A DNA stretch of 64,000 nucleotides from GCA-2746605 sp963704835 (GCA_963704835.1 CAVPHW010000025.1:11300-75299), one strand, 5' to 3'; positions 27,871-39,112 are shown, numbered from the stretch's first letter. The notes: generated from the letters alone by a model not told the origin. Program-made: numbers and translations.

Positions 27871-28679
27871 CTAAAGATTCCATTTTGCCAATTTCAATAT
27901 TCTAAAAGAACCGTTTATAACAATTGTAAATATTATAGCACCTATTATTAGATCGGGAATCTTTGAATTTAATAAGCTTACAAAAATGGCCGCGACAATT
28001 ACTCCACTATTTACTATAATATCATTCGAAGTAAATATCATACTTGCTTGCATATGTGCCTCTTTGCTTTTAGTTTTCTGCAAAAGTAATAATGACACAA
28101 TGTTTCCAGCCAAGAGCTAAAACCGATACTACAATCATGGTTAAAAAATCTGGGACATCTTCAAAACCAACAAACCTTCTTATTACTTCAATAAAGCCTA
28201 AAACCGCAAGCGAGAATTGAAAATACCCAGCAATTTTTGCAACATATTTTTTTCTTCGAAACTGCTTTCCCCACAGCAAGCAAACTTAAACCATAAACTG
28301 CCGCATCAGCAAACATATCCAGGGAATCTGCCACAAGTCCCATTGATTTAGAAATTATTCCAGTTAACATTTCAATTACAAAAAATCCAAAATTTATTAC
28401 CAGAACAGTCCACAATATTTTTTTGTGATTTGATTCTTCAGCATTTATATTTTCTATTTCATCAATTTCTTCACTTTCAATAAGATTAGAATTCAGTTTA
28501 AGTTCATTGATGCTTTGTGTAATTTCATCTTCCTTAGCATTATGATAAACAGCGAGAAGTCTTCCAGGAATATCAAATTCTAACTTAGATATCCCTGGAA
28601 TGTTTGCCAATTTCATTCTAATCATCTGTTCTTCAGAGGGACAATCCATTTTTTCTATTTTGTATTCGGATTTTATCAT
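27871..28679 (-). CDS. CDF cation efflux protein with N-terminal HMA-like domain (two frameshifts)
   Basis: About 268 residues after removing one base near 28255 (an A run) and one near 28105. Residues 1-70 form an HMA-like ferredoxin fold whose metal loop reads KMDCPSEEQM, so it has a single Cys where CxxC is usual. The rest is a cation diffusion facilitator core with GLVADSLDMFADAAVYG (the Asp pair of the zinc site) and FTSNDIIVNSGVIV (the second pair, with Asn-Asp). It probably exports divalent metal to the periplasm. It follows czcA by 41 bases. Confidence 0.75.
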
Positions 28680-28720
28680 AGTTATTTACTTTATAGTTAT
28701 AATTAATATAAAACTTAAAT

Positions 28721-31700
28721 TTACAATATTTCCTTTATTGATTTTACAGAAAACCACTTATACAATGCTGGCAGCACAAGCAGAGTAAGAATGGTTGATG
28801 TAAACAATCCGCCGATTACAACTGTTGCAAGAGGACGCTGAACTTCGCTTCCTGTTCCCACAGCAAACAATAATGGAATGAGTCCAAGCGCCGTTGTAAT
28901 TGCCGTCATCAACACCGGTCTTACTCTCAGCATTGCTCCTTTTACTGAAGCTTCATCAATCGTTACTCCTTCACGAAGAAGTTGATTAAAATATGTTACC
29001 AGTATCATTCCGTTTTCTAACGCGATACCAAACAGCGCAATAAATCCGACTGAAGAAGGAACGGAAAGATTTTGCCCGGTAATCCAGAGTCCGACAACTC
29101 CACCGACAAGAGCGAGAGGAATATTCAATAAAATTAACAAAGAATTTTTTATAGAACTAAAATTAAAAAACAGAAGCAAAAATATTAATAAGAGTGTAAT
29201 CGGAATAACGACCGCAAATCGCGCGTTAGCTTCCTGCTGAAGTTTAAACTGACCGCCCCACGTAACAAGATAACCCGGAGGAAGTTTGATATTTTCTTCA
29301 ATTACTTTTTGTCCTTCTTCCACAAACGAGCCGATATCTCTTCCGCTTACGTTTGCCTGTATTGTAATAAACCTTTGATTATTTTCTCGGGTTATTTGTC
29401 TTGGCCCAACAACTTCTTCAATTGAAGCAAGCTGGCTTAAAGGAATTTTTGTTCCATCCGGCGACTGAATTAATATTTGCCCGATTGCATTCGGTGTAGT
29501 TCTATATTCCGGTTCGAAGCGGACGAGAATATCAAATCTTTTTATCCCTTCAAATATTTGTCCCGCTGTTTCGCCGCCAACCGCAGTTCTTATTACTTGC
29601 TGCACGTCTTCAACGTTTACGCCGTAACGAGCTATATCGTGGCGGTTAACAACAATTCTTAACTGCGGTGTTCCGCTTACTTGATCAACCTGAATATCTT
29701 CAGCGCCTTTTACTTTTCTTATCACAGAAGCAATTTCTTCAGCTTTGGTTTTCAGTTTATCGAGATCATCGCCGAATAATTTTATGGCAAGCTCTGCTCT
29801 CACGCCTTCGAGCAATTCATCAACAGTCATTTGTATAGGCTGAGTGAAGTTTGTTAAAGCTCCCGGCACTTCGCCGAATTCTTCACGGATAATTTCCTCA
29901 AGTTCCGATTGAGTCATATCTCGCCGCCATTCATCTTTTGGTTTTAAGATGATATACATCTCAGCGCTGTTTATCGGATCTGTATGTGCGCCAACCTCGC
30001 CGCGTCCAATTCTTGTAACAACATTCGCAACTTCTTTAATTTTCATTAATCTTCTTTCGGCGATTAATGTTAACCGTGTGCTTTCTGTTAATGAAATTGA
30101 AGGAGCCATTGACATTCTTAAAACTAAAGTTCCTTCCTGCAAAGTCGGTGTAAATTCAGAACCAAGCCGGGGAAAAATTATTGCTCCGAATATCATAATT
30201 ATTGAAGCTAATATTACCGCAGCTATTCTTCTTTTAATAAAAAACTTAACAATAGGCTCATAAACTTTCTGCAGTTGTCGTACTATCCAAATTTCTTGAT
30301 TGCCTTTTTTATCTTCAGATACTTTTTTTCTTTTCTTCATTAAAAAGGAAGAAAGAACCGGCGCAATAAGAACGGCAAATATTAATGAGCCGAGCATTGC
30401 AAACGTTATTGTGTATGCAAGCGGTCCAAAAGTTTTTCCTTCAACTCCCTGCAATGTAAAAAGAGGAATGAATACAACAATAATTATTGCTATCGCAAAA
30501 GTTATTGGCTGAACAACTTCTTTACCCGCTCTTGAAACAATATGAATAAAGGATTCATCGGCAGAAGATTCACGTTTTATTCTATCCACATTTTCAACAA
30601 GCACAATACTCGCATCCACCATCATTCCAATTGCAATTGCGAGTCCGCCGAAAGACATTAAGATTAATTGAAATATCAAAATAGCTCATCCCAATAAACG
30701 CAAACAAAATAGAGAACGGAATTGAAAGAGCCACAACCAGACTCGGTCTAATTGAACCCATAAAAAACATAAGAACAATAACCACCAAAATAATTCCCTG
30801 CCAAAGAGCATCGGTTACCGTTGATACGGCAGATTGAACGAGTGACTTCTGCTCATAATAAGGAACTATGTTGATTCCTTCGGGAAGAATTTTATTTATT
30901 TCTTTCAACTTTTGTTCAACACGACCAATAACAGTTGAAGAATTTGTTCCGTAAAGTTTTACAACCATCCCTGAAACAACTTCTCTGATTCCGCCCTGTG
31001 TTTGAACACCGCGCCTTACAGCACCGCCTATTTTTACATCCGCAAGCTGCTTAAGATAGATTGGTGTTCCATCTTCTGATTTTATTATTATGTTATTTAT
31101 ATCTTCAATTGTTTGTGTTAACCCCACAGAACGCACAACAAATTCCTCAGCATCTTTTTCAATAAACTGCGCGCCTACATTTAAGTTGTTTGCTTTTATC
31201 TTTTCGACTAGATCATTTATTGTTACATCGTAACGGAGCAAAGCACTGGGATCGACAACCACCTGGAATTGTTTTTCATAACCGCCGATTCCCAAAACTT
31301 CCGTTACTCCGGGAACCGTTTGAAGCTGGAATTTTATAAGCCAGTCTTGAATGGAACGCAGTTCTTCGAGCGAATATTTTCCGGTCGTGTCGTCGAGATA
31401 ATAAAAAAGAATTAAGCCCATTCCGGTGGAAATTGGTCCCATTTGCGGATCTCCAAAACCCTCCGGTATTTGTTCTCGTGCTTCCGTCAATCTTTCATTT
31501 ACTAACTGCCGTGCAAAATAAATATCGGTTCCATCTTCAAAATAAATATTAACCACAGACAAACCAAAATTGGAAACCGATCTGATCGTTTTAAGATTTG
31601 GCAGTCCATTCATTGTAACTTCAACCGGGTAGGTAACATATTTTTCTACTTCCTCCGGAGCCAATCCTTCGGTAGTTGTAAACACTTGAACCAGTGAAGG

Positions 31701-31826
31701 TGAAACATCGGGGAATGCATCTACCGGAAGATTTTTATAGCTAAGATATCCGGCAGCCATAATTATTATTCCTAAAACAATTATCAGCAGTCTGTTCTTA
31801 AGTGCAAAATCAATAATCTTTTTCAT
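28721..31826 (-). CDS. czcA: CzcA-type heavy-metal RND efflux pump (frameshifted)
   Basis: About 1034 residues when one extra A near 30660 is removed, giving INLMSFGGLAIAIGMMVDAS across the break. This is the inner-membrane HME-RND transporter with twelve membrane segments. GMMVDASIVLVENVDR carries the proton-relay Asp residues. The periplasmic site region GEVGAHTDPINSAEMYII and the absence of the CusA three-methionine set favour divalent metals (Zn/Co/Cd or Ni) over Cu. ATG 31826 follows GGAGAAATTAAA. The operon order is czcC-czcB-czcA-CDF. This block is richer in G+C than its neighbours. Confidence 0.85.
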
Positions 31827-31842
31827 TTTAATTTCTCCAATC

Positions 31843-32786
31843 TTAATGTTCATGTCCGCCGCCGAAAGATTCTTTTAACACTTCGGCTTTGAGTGTGAAT
31901 GCTCCTTTAGATACATATTGCTGACCAGCTTTTAGTCCGGAAAGTATTTCTACATTCTCATCATTTTCTTTCCCAACTTTTACTATCTGCGGAACAAAAC
32001 CATCTGCTTCTTTCACGAACACTACCGGTTCATCATCAATCGTTTGAAGTGCATTTTTTTCAATAACAACCGGAGCTTTTGTTTCACTCACATAAACTTT
32101 TGCGGTTACAAACATTCCCGGGTCGCCACTTGCCGCTTCTGTTATTTAAGATAACTCTTGCTGAAGCTGTTCTTGTTTTTTCATCTACAATTGGGCTCAG
32201 GTATGATATTTTGCCATTCTTTTCTAAATCCATTGAACCGATAGAGACTTTTGCAGTTTGACCAACTCTGATTTTATCTAGGTCTTTTTGATAAACGCTA
32301 AAGATCGCCCAAACACTTTCGAGATTAGCAATTGTAAATGCATGAGCTTCGTTACCTATTAACTCACCTTGGGTCATATGCATTTCTATTATAGTGCCGT
32401 CAATCAGAGATTGAACCTCATAAGTCGTTAAGCTCTCATTGCTTTCGATTACTGCAAGCACTTCTCCTTTGCTTACTTTTTCCCCGACAGTTTTATTTAC
32501 ATTTTGAACGATGCCGGAAAATCTCGGAACTATGTGAGAAATTTTTGACGGTTCAGCTATTATTTCGCCGGTTAAATCAATATGATTTTTTATTACTCCC
32601 GGTCCTGCTTCTTTAACTTCAATTCCGAATTCTTTCATCACTTCATCGCTAAGTTTTATTACTTCGAAATGTCTCTTCAGTTTCGTTTTGTTCTTCTGTA
32701 TGACCTGAATCATCAATATGCCCATCAGAACATCCAACTATAAAAACCATCAAAACTGATACAAGAAATAATGCTATTAATTTCAT
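31843..32786 (-). CDS. czcB: CzcB-type membrane fusion lipoprotein (two frameshifts)
   Basis: ATG 32786 starts a lipoprotein signal MKLIALFLVSVLMVFIVGC with a lipobox. Removing one extra base near 32660 and one near 32110 joins three parts into about 313 residues, short for the family. Lipoyl-like IVPRFSGIVQNVNKTVGEKV, the alpha-hairpin replacement LTTYEVQSLIDGTIIEM, and the beta-barrel SYLSPIVDEKTRTASARV are all typical of RND periplasmic adaptors. The C-terminus ends in FGGGHEH, a possible metal-binding tail. It bridges CzcA and CzcC. Confidence 0.8.
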
Positions 32787-32809
32787 CTGTGTTACTCCAA
32801 TTTTCTTTT

Positions 32810-34076
32810 TCATTTTATAAATGTCTTCCCCGTTAGGCTCTCTAATTCTATCAAGGATTTGTAATAATCTGACAACTCAAGCAAGTATTGTGCTTCGGTA
32901 TCAAACAAAGTTCTTTGCGCGTCAAGCAGATCAATAAATGCAAACCTTCCCTGCAAATAACCCTGTCGTGTTATATCATAAGCGTTTTCAGATTCGGGGA
33001 TAATTTCTTCTTTCAAACTTGCAGCATTATTGTAAGCGCTTAATAAATTATTGAAAGAGGAATTTATTGTTGAAATAACTGAAAGGATGCGTGCGTTTTT
33101 TATTTCATCAACCTGCTTTAATAAAATTTCCGCAGATTGAACGTTGCCCTGGTTTCGGTTAAAGAAAGGGAGAGGCATTGAAACTCCTGCAACAAAAGAA
33201 TTTGTTTTAAGTTCGTTCAAATATCTCACACCGCCGCTTACGGTTAAATCCTGTACCGCTTGCGATTTTTCAAGTTCAAGCTTTGCCGCTCTTAAATCTC
33301 TTTCGTTCTCAATTATCTTGATGAGCGGGATTTCTTCTAAGCCAGCAATTACATCTTCTCTATCAGGCGGTGAATACAATCTTTTCATACAAATCAATTT
33401 CCGGCTCAAATTGTTTTGCAGTTGTTCCCAGTAAAGAGTTTAAAGTTGATGAAGCCGATAACGATTGTCTCTGCAGCCTGTCTAATTCAATACGACTGTT
33501 AATTAAAGCTACTTTTACTTTTGATTCTTCAGCCGGTGAAGTTCTTCCTGCTTTAACACGTTTTGTTATTGTGCCTAGAATTTCTTCATTTAATTTTATG
33601 AATTGTTTTTGCAGCTCAATCTGTTTTGATATTTTATACAGATTAAAAAAGATCTCTTTTACGTTCGAAATCAATTCTAATTTCCTAAGTTCAAGTTCTC
33701 CCTTTGCGGAAGTAACTTCACTTTCGGCAAGATCAATTCTGCTGCTTCTCTTTCCGCCAAGTTCAAAAAGCTGACTTGCGGATAAAGTAAATTCGCTCCC
33801 TTTTAATCCGCTTAAGTCTTTTCCGCCGAGAAAATTTTCGGCTTCAAAAGCCGCTTCGGGATTAGGAATAAGCCCTGCTTGTAATTTTTGTTTCTCCAAC
33901 GATTCAATCTCATATTCATAAACCGTTAGATTTGGATTATTTTTCAACGCAGTTTCAACTGCTTCATTTAATGTTATTTTTTGATTCTCTATTTCTAATG
34001 AATCATTCGCTTGCTGGGCTGAAGTTAAAAAAACGGCGCCGCATAACAAGAGAATTAATACACTTCTAAAGGGCAT
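32810..34076 (-). CDS. czcC: CzcC/TolC-type outer-membrane channel (frameshifted)
   Basis: About 421 residues when one base is removed near 33385. A signal peptide (ending FLTSAQQ) is followed by two TolC-like repeats of long helices and strands: ITLNEAVETALKNNPNLTVY opens the first, and RDLRAAKLELEKSQ with GRFAFIDLLDAQRTLFDTEA closes the second. It forms the outer-membrane exit of the CzcCBA pump. A small secreted protein gene (34144-34581) lies 67 bases upstream on the same strand. Confidence 0.85.
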
Positions 34077-34143
34077 AAAGTCTCCTAAACTTATTCTTTC
34101 TTTTTTAGATATTATTTAAATGGATGTGTAACGGTATGTGGTA

Positions 34144-34581
34144 TTAAATAAGCAGTGTAACAGTTGAGTAATTCTGAAGTGTTTGGTTTAGTGGTTCTAT
34201 ACTCCCAAATATATGTGAAAATATTTCTTTTTGATATAATCTTGGTAAGTATTGAATAAAATAATCAAAATTAATGGAGGGGCTAATTTTTTTATCTAAT
34301 AAAAATTGATTGTCTTCAAAACAATTACTGTGGAGGCTAATATCGTTACAGTTATTATCTTGATAATTACTTGTAATATTAAGCTCGTTTTGGAAGTTGT
34401 TATTTTTTTGAGAGGGATTTATACAATCAGAAGAATCATTAATATTCTCAATTGCAATGTGTCCATCTGTTCCATAGCAAAGCACATAATTATCCAACAA
34501 GTCATGAAAATATGTTACATGGCTTAGTAGTGCCAAGATTAAAAATATATTTATGATTTTATTTCTTCTAGCTAGATTCAA
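34144..34581 (-). CDS. Small secreted/membrane-anchored Cys-containing protein before czcC
   Basis: A protein of about 145 residues with one N-terminal hydrophobic segment (IINIFLILALLSHVTYF), then DNYVLCYGTDGHIAIE, scattered Cys (SDCINP, DNNCND, HSNCFEDNQ) and an NYSTVTLLI end. The first in-frame start is TTG 34581; an ATG at about 34594 is out of frame, so the true start may hide behind another one-base indel. I recall similar proteins, with VLCYG-DGH and a -VSLLI end, before metal-efflux operons in Bacteroidota. Function unknown; metal sensing or binding is an inference. Confidence 0.5.
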   Translation of the reverse strand: MNLARRNKIINIFLILALLSHVTYFHDLLDNYVLCYGTDGHIAIENINDSSDCINPSQKNNNFQNELNITSNYQDNNCNDISLHSNCFEDNQFLLDKKISPSINFDYFIQYLPRLYQKEIFSHIFGSIEPLNQTLQNYSTVTLLI

Positions 34582-34679
34582 TGGAGCAACATTATTGATT
34601 TATTATTAAGTACAAACATACCAACATTTGGGCAATTGTCCGAATATCGGTATGTTCTTTTCTTATGTAAGTATTTTTT

Positions 34680-35030
34680 CTATTTTTTATACTCATATCC
34701 ATATTTATCAAGATTTGCCTTTATATCTTCTAATGAATACTCTTTCATTTCCATACCACAAACAGGGCAATCATGGTATTCGTCAGCAAGAACATTCCAA
34801 TCCATTGGACATTCATAAATTTTACCATCATTATTTTTATCAATTGAAGCAACATCAATTACACCTTCTCTAACTAATTCTGAAGTTGCTTCACCAATTG
34901 AATGCTCACTCATTTTTTTATCAGCTTTCATTTCCATTTTTTCTGCTACTTCCTCTTTCTTTTGCTCTGAACATGAGATAGTAACAAATGCTAATAACGA
35001 AACTATTATCAAGATTAAACTACTTTTCAT
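34680..35030 (-). CDS. HMBD lipoprotein with one calcium-loop-like/HMBD module
   Basis: A 116-residue lipoprotein (MKSSLILIIVSLLAFVTISC lipobox). A charged linker is followed by the module IDKNNDGKIYECPMDWNVLA then CPVCGMEMKEYS. The CPM...CPxCGM part is the heavy-metal-binding domain (HMBD) also found in CusB. The DKNNDG stretch resembles an EF-hand/dockerin calcium loop. It probably binds copper or another soft metal in the periplasm beside the Cus pump. It is last in the Cus group, 30 bases after the double-HMBD gene. Confidence 0.7.
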   Translation of the reverse strand: MKSSLILIIVSLLAFVTISCSEQKKEEVAEKMEMKADKKMSEHSIGEATSELVREGVIDVASIDKNNDGKIYECPMDWNVLADEYHDCPVCGMEMKEYSLEDIKANLDKYGYEYKK

Positions 35031-35060
35031 AATTATACCCTTTTAAGTTTATGAGAAATT

Positions 35061-35570
35061 TTATTTCGAGTGTTTTGTCGATATTTCTTTTAAATCCATT
35101 CCGCATTTTGAACATTTGCCAGCTTTATCTTTGGGTGACTCACATTTCATTGGACAAGTAAAAACCTTACCATCATTATTTTTATCTACTTCAGTAAAAT
35201 TTGCTTTTTCGGTGTTTGGGTGCTCTTGATGATTCATCTTTGAGTGATCCATTTTGCTATGATCCATCATTTTATGTTCAGATTCTTTAATGGATACTTC
35301 CTTAAGCTTCATTCCACATTTTGAACATTCTCCCGCCACATCTTTTCCGGCTTCACATTTCATTGGACATTCAAATATTTTACCATCTTTGTTTTTATCT
35401 ATCACACTATGGTCACTCATTTTTGCATCAACGTCTTTAGATGAACAACATTCACTTGTACATTTTTTTTCTGATTTATTTGTTTTAACTTCTTCCTGTC
35501 CAAAAGATGAACCAACAATAAATAAAATAGTCAATAGGGTTATTGGGAAAATATTAAATACATTTTTCAT
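35061..35570 (-). CDS. Secreted double-HMBD protein with His/Met-rich linker
   Basis: A 169-residue protein. ATG 35570 follows AAAGGAGAAG and starts a signal peptide ending SSFGQ; an upstream in-frame ATG at 35618 would add 16 residues before it. Two modules are present: DKNKDGKIFECPMKCEAG with CSKCGMKLKEVS (about residues 52-86) and DKNNDGKVFTCPMKCESP with CSKCGMDLKEIS (about 127-163). Between them lies the His/Met-rich HKMMDHSKMDHSKMNHQEH, the kind of run that binds Cu(I)/Ag(I). It is a likely periplasmic metal buffer for the CusCBA pump (inference). Confidence 0.75.
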   Translation of the reverse strand: MKNVFNIFPITLLTILFIVGSSFGQEEVKTNKSEKKCTSECCSSKDVDAKMSDHSVIDKNKDGKIFECPMKCEAGKDVAGECSKCGMKLKEVSIKESEHKMMDHSKMDHSKMNHQEHPNTEKANFTEVDKNNDGKVFTCPMKCESPKDKAGKCSKCGMDLKEISTKHSK

Positions 35571-35736
35571 TTTTACTTCTCCTTTTTTATTATAAAGAAC
35601 AAACATCATTAAATTCATTTTTCAATTTATAAAATACAACTTATTTACAACAGCTATCTCTTTTCTCAGAATTTTAATATTTTCTTTCCTTTAAGTTTTG
35701 CGTATAGAATATCCGTTTCAAAAATCATTTAATCAA

Positions 35737-38700
35737 TTATTTATCTGAATTTATTGAGTTGTTTACAAGCAACATTTTATTTAATTCTCTTTTTTTAATC
35801 AAAAAATAAACAGCAGGAAATACTGCTAATTCCATAATTAAGCTTGAGATTATTCCTCCAACCATTGGAGCAGCTATTCTTTTCATAACATCAGAGCCAG
35901 TACCAATACTGATAAGGATTGGAAAGAGACCTAATAATGTGGTCATTACAGTCATAACCTTAGGTCTAATTCTTTGAACAGCTCCTTCAAAAACTACATT
36001 CCTTAAATCATTTATAGAATTTAGCATCCCATTCTTCTTATACTTTTCATGAGTAATATCAAGATAAAGCAGCATCACAACACTTGTTTCAGCATCAACA
36101 CCTAGTAGCGCAATTATGCCAACCCAAACTGCAACACTTAAGTTAAATCCGGCAAAATATAAAAACCAAACAGCTCCAACTACTGAAAAGGGTAACGCTA
36201 ATAAAATGACACCGGTATAAACCACAGATTTCGTATTAATATATAGTAATACAATAATTATTAGAATTGTTAATGGAATTACAATAGCTAAATGATTAGC
36301 GGCACGTTCCATGTATTCATATTGTCCACTCCATTTTATCGAATAACCAGTCGGAAGTTTGATTTCTTTTCCGATAATTTCTTTGGCAATATTAACATAA
36401 CTACCAACATCTGTTTCAGAATTTAAATCTATATAAACCCATGTATTTGGTTTAGCGTTTTCAGATTTTATCATTGGAGGACCTTTCTTTATTTCAAATT
36501 CTCCAAGTTGTTCAAGCGGTATATTTCCACCATTAGGAATTGGAACTAATACTCTTTTAATTGATTCGATGTTATCTCTATAATCCCTCATATATCTTAG
36601 GTTAACTGGGTACCTTTCTAAACCCTCAACAGTTTTGGTTATATTTGCACCACCAACAGCAAACATAAATACTTCCTGAACATCAGCTATATTCAAACCG
36701 TATCTTGCAATTTTATCTCTGTTTATTATAAAATCAACATAGTTTCCTCCAACTGATCTTTCAGCATATGCAGATCTTGTTCCGGGAATATCTTTTGCAG
36801 CTTCTTCAATTTGTTTTCCCAGATCCTGTAAAATATTCAAATCCGGACCTGCAATTTTTATCCCAACAGGTGTTTTAATTCCTGTTGAAAGCATATCTAT
36901 TCTTGTTCTAATTGGCATTGTCCAGGCATTTGTTAATCCTGGTATTTGAATTGCTTTGTCCAATTCCTCAACAAGCTTTTCTGTTGTCATCCCCTCACGC
37001 CACTCATCCTTATGTTTTAATAGAATAGTAGTTTCGATCATTGATAAAGGAGCCGGATCAGTTGCTGTTTCTGCTCTTCCTACTTTCCCCATTACACTTT
37101 CTACTTCTGGGAATGATTTAATTATTTTATCTGTTTGCTGTAACAATTCTCTTGCTTTTGTTATCGATATTCCTGGAAGAGTTGTAGGCATGTATAAAAG
37201 ATCGCCTTCATCTAATGGAGGCATAAATTCTGAACCCAACCTTGAGTATGGATAAATAGATACAACAACAATTATAAATGCTGTGCCAATTACCAACCAG
37301 CTTTTTTTCATAACAAAATTCACTATTGGATGATAAATTTTTATCAGGAATTTTGTTATTGGGTTGTCTTCTTCTTTCTTCATTTTACCGCGCACAAAAT
37401 ACCCCAACAGTATTGGAACTATTGTTACAGCTAGTATTGCTGCGGCAGCCATAGCATAAGTTTTGGTGAACGCAAGTGGCTTGAATAGTCTACCTTCCTG
37501 CTGCTCGAGAGTAAATATGGGCAAAAAAGAAATTGTTATAACCAATAAAGAATAGAAAATTGAAGGACCAACTTCTTTGGCGGAATCTAAAATCAATTTC
37601 CAATGTTCGCGTCTTTCATGGAATAGTTTATCAGCTTCGTCAGCAAGGTGTTTGCTCGCGTTATCTACGAGGACAATAGAAGCATCAACCATTGCCCCGA
37701 TTGCAATTGCTATTCCTCCCAGTGACATTATGTTTGCATTTATTCCTTGCAGCTTCATTATAAAAAAAGAAATTAACACTGCTGTTGGGAGTGTAATAAT
37801 GGCCACAAAAGAACTTCTTACATGTAAAAGAAAAGCAATAATCACAATTGCTACTATCACAGTTTCTTCAACTAACGTTTTCGAAAGGTTTTCAATAGCA
37901 CTATTGATCAAACTTGATCTATCATAAGCGGTTACTATTTCTACATCTTCAGGCAATGATTTTTTTAATTCCTCAATCCTTTCCTTTACTTTTTCAATAA
38001 CTGCCAAAGCATTTTCACCAAACCTAATTATAATTATACCACCTACTACTTCCCCTTCGCCATTCCATTCTGCCAATCCTCGCCTAAGTTCAGGCCCTAT
38101 TTGAATATTAGCCACATCTTGCAAATAAATTGGCGTACCTGTTAATGGAGAAACACCTATTGATATATTTTTTACATCATCAATGTTTCTTATGTACCCA
38201 AGTCCTCTTACCATGTATTCGGCTTCGCCCATTTCCATTAGCCTTCCGCCAACATCATTGTTGCTTCTCTGAATGGCCATTTTTACTTTTTGCAGAGGAA
38301 TATTATATGAGGCTAGTTTGATAGGGTCAACATTTACCTGATACTGTTTTACAAATCCACCAATGCTTGCAACTTCAGCGACACCTGGAATCGATGTTAG
38401 ATCATATTTCAAAAAGAAATCCTGCATTGAACGTAATTCTTGGAGATCTCTTTTATCCGATTTTAAAACATATTGATAGACCCATCCTAATCCCGTAGCA
38501 TCAGGTCCTAATTGCGGATTTACACCCTCTGGCAAAACGCCTCGTAAACCTGATAAATATTCCAGAACACGACTTCGCGCCCAATAGATATCTGTTCCAT
38601 CTTCAAAAATTATATAAACCATCGAGATTCCGAACATGGAATATCCGCGCACATCTTTTGCATAAGGAACTGAAAGCATTTTCGAGGTGAGCGGATAAGT

Positions 38701-38925
38701 TACCTGATCCTCAATTATTCTTGGTCCTTGACCAGGATACTCTGTTACAAGTATCACCTGAACATCACTTAAGTCTGGTATTGCATCAATTTTAGTATTA
38801 AATACAGCCCATATTCCAGCGAATATTAATGCCGCAGTAAATAGGATTACTAAAAATTTATTATTTATAGACCATTCAATTAATTTTTCAATTAAACCGT
38901 CTTTTTGATTTTCTGTTGTTACCAT
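35737..38925 (-). CDS. cusA: CusA-type copper/silver RND efflux pump
   Basis: A 1062-residue HME-RND transporter, intact. The three methionines that bind Cu(I)/Ag(I) in CusA have counterparts in LLYMPTTLPGIS, PLSMIETTILL and RIDMLSTGIKTP, so the substrate is probably monovalent copper or silver. GGIAIAIGAMVDASIVLVDN carries the proton-relay Asp residues. It is flanked by HMBD genes: a 78-residue one upstream (39113-39349) and two downstream. A 187-base spacer with a palindromic repeat separates it from the upstream gene. Confidence 0.9.
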   Translation of the reverse strand: MVTTENQKDGLIEKLIEWSINNKFLVILFTAALIFAGIWAVFNTKIDAIPDLSDVQVILVTEYPGQGPRIIEDQVTYPLTSKMLSVPYAKDVRGYSMFGISMVYIIFEDGTDIYWARSRVLEYLSGLRGVLPEGVNPQLGPDATGLGWVYQYVLKSDKRDLQELRSMQDFFLKYDLTSIPGVAEVASIGGFVKQYQVNVDPIKLASYNIPLQKVKMAIQRSNNDVGGRLMEMGEAEYMVRGLGYIRNIDDVKNISIGVSPLTGTPIYLQDVANIQIGPELRRGLAEWNGEGEVVGGIIIIRFGENALAVIEKVKERIEELKKSLPEDVEIVTAYDRSSLINSAIENLSKTLVEETVIVAIVIIAFLLHVRSSFVAIITLPTAVLISFFIMKLQGINANIMSLGGIAIAIGAMVDASIVLVDNASKHLADEADKLFHERREHWKLILDSAKEVGPSIFYSLLVITISFLPIFTLEQQEGRLFKPLAFTKTYAMAAAAILAVTIVPILLGYFVRGKMKKEEDNPITKFLIKIYHPIVNFVMKKSWLVIGTAFIIVVVSIYPYSRLGSEFMPPLDEGDLLYMPTTLPGISITKARELLQQTDKIIKSFPEVESVMGKVGRAETATDPAPLSMIETTILLKHKDEWREGMTTEKLVEELDKAIQIPGLTNAWTMPIRTRIDMLSTGIKTPVGIKIAGPDLNILQDLGKQIEEAAKDIPGTRSAYAERSVGGNYVDFIINRDKIARYGLNIADVQEVFMFAVGGANITKTVEGLERYPVNLRYMRDYRDNIESIKRVLVPIPNGGNIPLEQLGEFEIKKGPPMIKSENAKPNTWVYIDLNSETDVGSYVNIAKEIIGKEIKLPTGYSIKWSGQYEYMERAANHLAIVIPLTILIIIVLLYINTKSVVYTGVILLALPFSVVGAVWFLYFAGFNLSVAVWVGIIALLGVDAETSVVMLLYLDITHEKYKKNGMLNSINDLRNVVFEGAVQRIRPKVMTVMTTLLGLFPILISIGTGSDVMKRIAAPMVGGIISSLIMELAVFPAVYFLIKKRELNKMLLVNNSINSDK

Positions 38926-38959
38926 AATTTCTCCAAAATAGAATTCCCGTATATATTAT

Positions 38960-39107
38960 TGAAATTCTTTCGCCACTCCGTTCCTCAGAATGACTAATTA
39001 TTTTTGTCTCATGTCATTTCCGAATGCTTTTATCGGAAATCCATTCCCACATATCTCTGGATTCCCACTCCTGCTTACCCCAGGGAAGTTCGTGGGAATG
39101 ACGCGTT
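38960..39107. repeat. Intergenic palindromic repeat element
   Basis: This spacer within the Cus operon holds nested inverted repeats, such as TTTCCGA (about 39025) against TCGGAAA (about 39041), and matching gtcatt... and ...gggaatgac ends. It has no reading frame. It looks like a dispersed REP/MITE-like element of the type scattered between genes; a second, different one lies at 45030-45280. Confidence 0.5.
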
Positions 39108-39112
39108 TTTGT

